A DNA stretch of 64,000 nucleotides from Anseranas semipalmata (Eukaryota > Chordata > Aves > Anseriformes > Anseranatidae): the NCBI GenBank assembly GCA_013399115.1, contig VXAA01002199.1:124001-188000 (forward strand). The letters run 5' to 3'. Every line of letters begins with the position of its first letter. Position 1 is the stretch's first letter. The notes beneath the pieces were generated by a model. That model made no database searches. It had not been told where the DNA came from and was given only the letters and a program-made list of their open reading frames with translations. Position numbers and translations under genes: made by a program. Positions 36,310-64,000 of this stretch are shown in pieces.

Positions 36310-37165
36310 GGCAAGTATGACTGGAAATGCATTTCTTTTGGCTTCCAGTTTCTGGAAGCCATGGTAGTTTCCAAGGGGGAGTATGTTGCAATTGTTTTAG
36401 TTTTTCCATTTCTGTTTTGCTTTCACAAGTTGCCTATAAAAATCTGCAACACTATTGCATTGTCCTCATTCACATCTCTCCTGAAAACACTACCCTACTC
36501 TCATTTCTGACAAAACAACCTCTTGCAATTAGGAGTTTGTTAAGCCTGCTCCTGCAACTGGGCTGGGTTAGAGGAAGTCAGCAGTGACTCCTGGCACCCA
36601 CCTCTTCGATTGCTGTGGGCACTGACTGTAGGCTTATGGGGGCACAGACCATCACTTTCTGAAATTGTACAAGGTCTTCACCTGTCGGTATGTCTGACCA
36701 CAGTAGTGATCATGTCCCCTTGGAAATGTCAGTTTAGAGAACACTTAAATAGCATATGTTTCTCACTTTAGTTTTTATGAGATTTTTATGCTATGAGAAA
36801 CAACCAAATTTATATTTCTGAAGTCTTCCCGCCTCAACTGCCAGTATTACAAGCGAAAAAACATCATGAGGATAAAAATATCCACAGTGAGGGAAAGGCA
36901 GCCTTGGATCTTTACACTTGCTTTGACTCCAAGAGAACAGACTTAATTTAATAAACTGATAGATTTTGATAAACCATGGCCGTGTTGTGATGACCTGTTG
37001 CTTGGGTGTTTCCTTGTCCTTCAGGCACAGTTTCACTTGTGTGTGTGTGCAATCACAGCACCCTCTACTGCCTCTGGGTTTATCTGCAAAAAGACAGCAA
37101 ATGATTGTAAACACTAGAAAGGCCTTTTGGAAGGACTGGACTCTCCGAGTCTAAATTGTTTGTTT
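36310..37165. other. Intergenic, no feature seen
   Basis: Ordinary sequence leading into the SRP14 CpG island. No exon or recognised repeat. Confidence 0.45.
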
Positions 37166-37169
37166 TTAG

Positions 37170-38210
37170 TAAGTGAGCTAACCGCCCCGGCGAGGACGAT
37201 CACGCAGAAGGTATGTCACTCCTGCCCAGGGCTGCGCTCCCGAGCCCCCAGCGATCTGCACGAACTCCTCGGGGCTCGAGCGTCCGCCAGCCGGCCAGCG
37301 TTTCCCCCTTCTATCTCCATCTGCACGTAGGGCATTGTCTTCCACTTGCGTGTCCGTGGAAGGGAGGGGGGTCAGTTTTCCTCGTGAGGAGCACGGCAAG
37401 GTTCGGGACCCCACGGTGCTATTTCCTGCTGCGAGCTCGCAGATGAGCCAGCCCTGGGCTGGCAGGAAACTCCGGGACTTGCCCCTCGGGAGCTGCGAGT
37501 GTCCTCCTTCCCTCTTCACCCCATCGCTGCTCCCCGCACCGACCCAGGGGCCCTGCTCAGCTCTGTCTCAAATCGCAGCTTCCCCCCTCGGGGCCTGCCC
37601 CGCGGCCCTCCGCCCCAGCCACTCCAGCGCTTTTTTGGGGTGACGCCCGGCGCCCTTTCCGCAGCGGCTGACGAGGCGCTGCCCGGGCAGGCGGAGGCGC
37701 GGCCGGCCCCACACGCCACCCCGCAGGCCGGCCCTAACGCCAACGGCCGCCGCGCGACNNNNNNNNNNNNNNNNNNNNNNNNNNNNNNNNNNNNNNNNNN
37801 NNNNNNNNNNNNNNNNNNNNNNNNNNNNNNNNNNNNNNNNNNNNNNNNNNNNNNNNNNNNNNNNNNNNNNNNNNNNNNNNNNNNNNNNNNNNNNNNNNNN
37901 NNNNNNNNNNNNNNNNNNNNNNNNNNNNNNNNNNNNNNNNNNNNNNNNNNNNNNNNNNNNNNNNNNNNNNNNNNNNNNNNNNNNNNNNNNNNNNNNNNNN
38001 NNNNNNNNNNNNNNNNNNNNNNNNNNNNNNNNNNNNNNNNNNNNNNNNNNNNNNNNNNNNNNNNNNNNNNNNNNNNNNNNNNNNNNNNNNNNNNNNNNNN
38101 NNNNGGCCGGTGCTCGCGGCCGCCCCGTGCCGAGGGCCGCTCCCCGCAGCGGGGGAGGCAGGGGCTGCTCCGGGGCGGCGGCCCTCAGCCGCGGTGTCCT
38201 TCTCTTGCAG
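37170..38210 (+). promoter_or_regulatory. SRP14: SRP14 CpG-island promoter region (gapped)
   Basis: CpG-rich, GC-rich DNA on both sides of the assembly gap, directly upstream of SRP14 exon 2. CpG-island promoters are usual for housekeeping genes such as SRP14. The transcription start and exon 1 most likely fall in the gap. 38,105-38,210 should be the end of intron 1, finishing with a polypyrimidine-AG acceptor (CTTCTCTTGCAG). A divergent non-coding transcript, as in human (SRP14-AS1), could also start here, but nothing in the sequence proves it. Confidence 0.75.
37759..38104. other. Assembly gap (346 N)
   Basis: An unbroken run of N inside a GC-rich CpG island, a common failure site for short-read assembly. 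It hides SRP14 exon 1, which should encode about eight residues including the start codon. Frames drawn through the gap are artefacts. Confidence 0.99.
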
Positions 38211-38283
38211 TTCCTGACGGAGCTCACGAGGCTCTTCCAGAAGTGCAGAACCTCGGGGAGCGTTTTCATAACGCTGAAGAAAT
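38211..38283 (+). CDS. SRP14: SRP14 exon 2
   Basis: Encodes FLTELTRLFQ through TLKK plus the first base of Tyr33. The acceptor is TTCTCTTGCAG and the donor GTAAGT. It starts in phase 0, as expected after an eight-codon first exon. Confidence 0.96.
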
Positions 38284-40815
38284 GTAAGTTTGAGCCCTGC
38301 TGGGCAAGGAGATGCAGGTTTATGTCACTTAGCGTGTTGCTGACGTGTTTTAAAAGGTACAGTTGCAACTCAGAGGATCTAATGAGAGTAGCGTGGAAGA
38401 AACGATCACCTTAGTTGCAGTGCCGATAACCCTGAAGCAAGACTGTATTTCGAACTGCAGGAAATATGGAGACTTTCTAATTAGTAAACAATAATTGGCA
38501 GTTCTTAGGCTTCTAAAATGGAAAACTATAGTGTTGCTTTAATGTTCATATGTTTCTCTGGTTTCTGGATAGCTAGCTGTCGATTCCAATTGGACATAAG
38601 AGAAGATTTTTCTTACTGTGAGAACAATCAGTCATTGGAATAACCCCCCCAGGGATATGGTGGATTCTCCAACACTTGAGACTTCTAAGGGTCAGCTAGA
38701 CAAGGTGTTAAGACAATCCTGTCTAGGCCCTCCTTTTACCATGAAAAGTTGGACCAGATGATCCGTGAGGCTCCTTACAGCCTGGGCTTTCCTGTGATTT
38801 TTGTGATAAGTGCCCCAGGCTGTAGTTTGAAATGCGTTTGAAATGTACTGCTGCTGAAATGAGCAGCTCATACGGTGTGTCTGTGTAAGGATTTGTGCAT
38901 TTCTCAGGCAGATCTAGTTTATGGAGCAGATCCCTCTGGGATTACAGGGGAAGGGGTCTGAACAGTTTGGCAGCAGTTCAGTTCAGGTGGCCTTGAATTC
39001 CGAGGTGTTTTACAGATTTCCTCATGAGCAATTTTTAACATCTCAAGTCAGGAGGCATCCCATGATTTTAGTGAAATATGAATAAACATTCTGTGTCTTT
39101 CAATACAGATGATGGTCGAACAAAACCAGTCCCACGCAAAGGCCATGTAGAAAGCTTTGAACCAGCAGACAATAAGTGTCTTCTGAGAGCAACTGATGGA
39201 AAGAAGAAAATCAGCACAGTGGTGAGTGACAACTTCGGGTTAGAATGATTAGCAGCTCTATTTGGCTTTTATGTAATGTCCTGTATTTTAAGTAAAGCTT
39301 GTCTTTACATGAATTTCATGAGAACTGCCCCCTTAATTCTACAGAGAAACCATATGGTAGCTAAATACACAACCGAAATTGGGATGCCAAAGTGTTACGC
39401 TTACACTTAGTGTTACAGATGGGACAATTGTTTAGTTTTACTTCCTATACTGGATTTTGCTTCAAAATGGTATTGCTGGAGAAGCAGGAAGGGACTCTGC
39501 CTGTGTTCAGCAACCTTGGCTGTTTTGTTTTGAGTCAGGTGAAACTAGAGGGAGGGAAGGGGGAAGCTGCTTCTAGAGATAAGCATAATGTGGACAGAAA
39601 GATGCAGGACGGTGATGGGAACCTGCAATATGAGGACAAGTGGTGTGTCTCCAAGGAGAAGAAAGGTCCTACAGTCAACCTTGGGTGACAGAGGCAGCTG
39701 CTTGTAGATCTCAGTGGAATTACTGAAGGTTGTTGTAATGTAGGAAACAACGGAATGTTCACTGACTGAAACAATAGGAAAGGGATTTGCCAATAATACA
39801 TGGGCATCAGGTAGAGTCTTATGAGCCTTAATCTCAGTTAGCACACCTAGTTTTCTTCTTATTTTGCTATTTATATTTCAGGAAATGTTAACTTGTAAGT
39901 TGAGAGCCTGATGTGTGTTTGCTTTGAATGAGACTGGGAAAAGCTTTAGCTGACTTTAGATCTTCTCTGTGATGTAATCCAAGGAAAAATGTTAGTTTGA
40001 GAAATAGTTGAGAGAATCTGGGCTGTAACATTTCTTTCCAGGCTTTGTATTTCCACATAAATTAAGTTATGGCCCTACAGTGAAATAAAATGTTCCTTAG
40101 AATGTTTCTTCACCTCCTTCCCATTTGAAAACACAGATTTGGGAAGAACAGCCTTCAGAAGATTTCCTTAATCTAATAAGGAGTGTTTTCAGTTTTCTAA
40201 GTCAGTGAAGTGTTCTGACGTGTCAGTACAGCCTATGTACACTGACTGTCACAAGTTGGTCCAGCTGCTGCTAAAGAGACGAGATGGTCACTGGTGGATA
40301 AACATGTACTGATGTTTAGTTTGTAGTAGAAGCCAGTGGTTTCTTGGTTAACCTCTAGTATTACTTTTGTAGGTGAGCTCAAAGGAAGTAAATAAATTCC
40401 AGATGGTAAGTTTTGTATGCCTTTTATCTTCCTTTTCTGTACCTATTGGGGAGGAAGCAATGGACAGCTGTGACTGGGTTGATTCAATGCTGAACTCACA
40501 TACAGATTAACCCTTGACTGCACATATTTGTGTAAAACAATCCAGTTGTAACTTATCTAACTTTCTGCATGGGCTTAGAAACAATAGTTCCCTGGTGTAG
40601 TAGGGTAAGGGCATCTGTAACTGAGACGCGAGAAAATGAAGATGCATATCCATGAACAATATGTGAAGTGTTACCTCTAGAATATTGTTACTTATTTGCT
40701 TTTTTAATGGTTCTAATTGTTTCAGGCATATTCTAATTTGCTGAGAGCTAACATGGATGGCTTGAAGAAAAAGGACAAGAAAAGCAAAAACAAGAAGAGT
40801 AAAGCAACGCAGTGA
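38211..40815 (+). CDS. SRP14: SRP14, signal recognition particle 14 kDa subunit (exons 2-5)
   Basis: SRP14 pairs with SRP9 and binds the Alu domain of 7SL RNA in the cytosol, slowing elongation while SRP carries a ribosome to the ER. Four exons in phase with GT-AG introns encode residues 9-110 (38,211-38,283; 39,109-39,221; 40,373-40,405; 40,726-40,815). Recognisable stretches include FLTELTRLFQKCRTSGSV, EPADNKCLLRATDGKKK, KEVNKFQM and AYSNLLRANMDGLKKK. The first eight residues lie in the assembly gap. The protein ends in a short lysine-rich tail, ATQ then stop, without the alanine-rich extension of the human protein, so the full length would be about 110 residues, as in mouse. The neighbour is EIF2AK4, convergent. 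An old CR1 piece sits in the intron after exon 2. Confidence 0.97.
38585..38815 (+). mobile_element. Degenerate CR1 3' fragment in SRP14 intron 2
   Basis: GTGAGAACAATCAGTCATTG, GGTGGATTCTCCAACACTTG, GTCAGCTAGACAAGGTG, TTGGACCAGATGATCC and GGCTTTCCTGTGAT are the familiar CR1 ORF2-end and 3' UTR blocks in order, in sense orientation. It is diverged and non-coding, hence older than the copy at 2.8 kb. Confidence 0.8.
39109..39221 (+). CDS. SRP14: SRP14 exon 3
   Basis: Completes Tyr33 and encodes through Val70, including the EPADNKCLLRATDGKKK core of the Alu-binding fold. The acceptor is TTTCAATACAG and the donor GTGAGT. 113 bases. Confidence 0.97.
40373..40405 (+). CDS. SRP14: SRP14 exon 4 (33-base micro-exon)
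   Basis: Encodes the 11 residues VSSKEVNKFQM between acceptor TTTTGTAG and donor GTAAGT. It is phase 0 at both ends, so skipping would keep the frame. Confidence 0.96.
40726..40815 (+). CDS. SRP14: SRP14 exon 5, coding part
   Basis: Encodes AYSNLLRANMDGLKKK and a lysine/serine-rich tail ending SKATQ, with a TGA stop at 40,813-40,815. The alanine-rich tail of primate SRP14 is absent. Confidence 0.97.
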   Translation, partial: AYSNLLRANMDGLKKKDKKSKNKKSKATQ

Positions 40816-41590
40816 TGGAACAGTGTCCTACCATCACTGTAACAGACTTGACCCTTGCTCAAAGCAAAGTCCATTTCTTTTTGAGTTACCACTTGTCTTG
40901 GCTTTCCTTCCAGCAGGATACTGGGATGTGATCAGTACTTTTGTTTAAATTGAAAGCAGAAGATGCTTTCTGTCGATTGTTGTATGGCAGGAGTATTTAC
41001 AGGGTTATACCAAAATAGCTTTACACTCGTCTGCCAGCTAGTTTTGTACTTATACTGCGGTTTGTTTTGTATTATACAAGTGGGCAGTGTAAAACCCATC
41101 TGGGGGATAACAGAGGGTGAAGAGAAATGCACAGCACCATGAGCAAAGTGAGCCTGGAACAGGAGTCTCAGTGACAGATACCCAGTTTTATAGATAAGCC
41201 TCGGTAGTACTAGGGAAAGTGGGTGCCAACATCTTATCAGGAACAGCAGCTTTCCTGTTTGTCTTATTTTGAGGGACATGTTTACATGATGCAGTGCAGA
41301 TACCTCTAAGGCAGCCAATACCCTGCTTGAGCTCCCACAGCTCATCAGCTGTGCCTTTACTCCCTGCTGATCCAGGCTCAGGGTGGGGGGAGGGCAGGAC
41401 TCTGCATCATGGTCCCTTCAGACATAGCCTAAGAACGCTCATGTCACCTGAATGTTTGTTTTTTAAAGCTTCATCCTTCAGCATATTCAGGGATCTGGAT
41501 TTCCCCATCTTCACATCTTACAGTAGCTCCTTCATATGAGCAGATGTAAAAGGTGAATACTTAATTGTTCCTATTAAACACAATGAGAAA
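40816..41590 (+). other. SRP14: SRP14 3' UTR (predicted)
   Basis: Non-coding sequence from the stop to shortly after the first plausible poly(A) signal, the ATTAAA variant at 41,573-41,578. No AATAAA was seen before it. The downstream region is T/G-rich. Confidence 0.6.
41573..41578 (+). terminator. SRP14: Candidate SRP14 poly(A) signal ATTAAA
   Basis: The common variant hexamer, followed within 30-60 bases by GGATTTGGTTGTAATG-type T/G-rich DNA. It is the only good candidate on this strand before the EIF2AK4 3' end. Confidence 0.5.
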
Positions 41591-42515
41591 TGGATTTGGT
41601 TGTAATGATTGATGTGACTTGTCTTGATGAACAGCTGAAGATGATACAGTTATCTGTATCTTTAGGACTGGCACCCCTCACCCCCCCCGTGTGACTTTTG
41701 TGCGTTGCTATTGCAATGTCCACACTTCTCCGCTGTTTTCGTGTTTGTCTTCGAACTTAACTTTTTACATATTTTAACTTCACCCTCCATCACTGCCAGA
41801 GAAAGGCAGAAGAAGTAGGAGAAGTAGGTAGGTTGACAATAATGCAGTGAGCCTGCGGTGCTGAAGACTGTCATTCGTGTTAAGAGAAAGAAGCAGCAGG
41901 AGCAAGTTGCTTAAACAGAAGGTACTGGTTGGGGAGAGAGGGTAAAGACCAGTAAATGTCCAGAAATCCATACTTTTTTTTGAATATTCACTAGCTTGAT
42001 GTGAAATATAATGAATTATATACAGCAACGAAGGCTGCTGAAACTCATCTTTAAATTTGTTTAGCTTATTTTTCCTCATGTGTTTGTATTACAACTTAGT
42101 TTTAACTATATACAGTGGTAATTATAAAAAGCACTTACTGTGAAGCTGTAGCTTCAAGAAAACAATTCTAACATTCCTTTCATTACTGTGTCTTCAAATT
42201 TAAACTTAATCTGACAATCCATGTGAAGAAAGCTAGTTCAAAACTTTAGTTATGCCTCTAAGTACATGCAGGTTACTCTTTCTCAAGTCTTACATTCAGG
42301 GCCTTTAAGTCTGAAACAAGTCTGTCCTGTATCAGGTTTTATTTTTGTCTCCCAGGAAGCAGCTGCTTGATTTGAATGTAGAAGTGTGGGGGCAGGACAA
42401 ACAGGCAACCAGGTTTGCACAATTCTCAGCTTGATGTCTTCTATCTTTTTATATTGAGATTTAAGATTAAAGCAGGAAGTATAAAAAAAGACACAAAACC
42501 TTGTAATACATACTT
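41591..42515. other. Convergent intergenic spacer SRP14/EIF2AK4
   Basis: About 0.9 kb between the two predicted 3' ends. Contains a C run near 41,681-41,688. No gene or repeat was recognised. Confidence 0.6.
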
Positions 42516-42519
42516 CAAG

Positions 42520-42971
42520 AAGGCTTAGTAGCCAAACCTTTTATTACACAAAGCCCTTCCTCAAAAAAGTTTAAAAGTCTTTTAGAGTCGAAGATAATAC
42601 ATCTTCTATAATCCTTGAACTGAGATGCTCATTTCAGTACTGTTGCATATGGACATAACAGGCATTCTAAACTGTATTTAAAAAAAAAAGTCACCTTATA
42701 CCTGGCACAGTTAATAATCTCTTTTGCACCTTAAGGGGGCAAGAATTACACAGTAACACATCTCTGGCTGTAGTCAGACTGCTCCTTAAGTATCTATAAA
42801 ACATTTCCACTTCTTGGAATAAATTTACAGTTTTATATTACACATGAAATTCAGTCTGGACACAAAAAGGCATTAGCTGCCTGTCTTTCTTTATGTCAAC
42901 TTCATGAAATTCCTTTGTGCAAAACACTATTGTCTGGTAGTAAACGCATCCCATAAAAGATGCTTTAAGCA
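42520..42971 (-). other. EIF2AK4: EIF2AK4 3' UTR (predicted)
   Basis: Sequence from the stop codon to about 20 bases past the AATAAA at 42,540-42,545 (- strand). AT-rich and non-coding. Confidence 0.6.
42540..42545 (-). terminator. EIF2AK4: EIF2AK4 poly(A) signal AATAAA
   Basis: A canonical hexamer on the - strand, about 430 bases after the stop codon, which gives a plausible short 3' UTR. Confidence 0.6.
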
Positions 42972-63306
<20,335 letters not shown>

Positions 63307-64000
63307 CTACATGGTAAAAGATCAAAACGTTAGTTTCAAGAAAACAGGAAAGAAACGCAGCATCGAAGTCAAGAAAACTCACTTATCTTCTGCCCTCATT
63401 TCTTTCAGGGTGGAATGCAGTCCCTCATAAGAGATACCCAGTCAAGAACAGTTTGCAGACCAGTTCTTACCTTCATATGTCAAGTATACATGTTTGTCTA
63501 TACTATCTACATCCTATCTACTGCTTTACACAACTGTAGTAGGTCAGCACACAATGATATAACTAAATCTCACTTCCAATATGCTCATCTTAAGATACAC
63601 AATATATTGAAGTTTTCTCAAAACAAAATATTCAGCCCAATATGGAAAGTGTCAAAAACAAACAAAATCACCACCACCACCAAACAAACAAAAAACGAAC
63701 AAAAACAAACAAACAAAAAACAAACAAAAATCCCTCAAGTCTTGAAGTTGTCCTATACACAGAAGAGAATGTTAGTGCAGATGGAACAGATATACAGGAT
63801 CTCTACAGATCCCACCATAATAAAAACACCAGTCTACAGCAGAAGGCTAGCAGTGGAAACAAATTAATTCAGATAATTGGCAAAACTGCCAGATTATATG
63901 TAACAAATCCACCCAGAAGTTGGATTTTTTTTTCCAATTTAAAAAAAAATATTTTCAAAGAATGACTGGAAGTTCTAACAGAGTACACAAGATTGCAGAA
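63307..64000 (-). other. EIF2AK4: Intron of EIF2AK4 continuing past the window edge
   Basis: No further exon was found. The next upstream exon should encode the DFG region of the kinase and lie beyond 64,000. A CAAA/AAAC-rich tract covers 63,652-63,730. Confidence 0.7.

Noticed and set aside
37499..38287. 262-codon frame across the N gap
   Set aside because: The frame exists only because N is read as coding. The real SRP14 exon 2 begins at 38,211 in its own frame.

Overview
The window looks like a piece of a bird chromosome. It carries CR1 LINEs with the avian 3' end (a short ATTCTGTG-type repeat), fossil MIR-type SINEs, compact introns and two recognisable vertebrate genes. Coding similarity was judged by eye against remembered human proteins, with no database search. 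A crocodilian or turtle is less likely because the introns are short. The species cannot be named from the sequence.

Layout. Positions 1 to about 37,160 hold no protein-coding exon I can support. This stretch contains one fairly intact 5'-truncated CR1 (2.80-3.68 kb), an old antisense CR1/L3-type fragment (25.2-26.1 kb), several MIR-like relics, a long (AAAAG)n microsatellite (29.2-29.4 kb), several short CpG-dense patches, and blocks that look like non-coding regulatory DNA. From about 37.17 to 38.21 kb is the CpG-island promoter region of SRP14, interrupted by a 346-base assembly gap that removes SRP14 exon 1. SRP14 exons 2-5 follow on the + strand (38,211-40,815), with a 3' UTR probably ending near 41.59 kb. 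The last third (about 42.5-64 kb) is the 3' half of EIF2AK4 (GCN2) on the - strand. I could place 22 coding exons, in phase and with GT-AG introns, giving the last 753 residues of the kinase plus the stop codon.

The genes. SRP14 is half of the SRP9/SRP14 Alu-domain dimer that slows translation while the signal recognition particle targets ribosomes to the ER. EIF2AK4 is the uncharged-tRNA/stalled-ribosome sensor that phosphorylates eIF2alpha. The visible part runs from the kinase activation loop, through the kinase C-lobe and the HisRS-like domain, to the C-terminal ribosome-binding and dimerisation domain. The two genes are convergent, with tails about 0.9 kb apart, as they are on human chromosome 15. 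Both act at the ribosome, but the sequence gives no evidence of co-regulation.

I found no new biological system. The points most worth checking are the candidate regulatory blocks upstream of SRP14, a diverged duplicated unit at 30.85/31.46 kb, the (AAAAG)n tract, the orphan CpG patches, and the missing SRP14 first exon.
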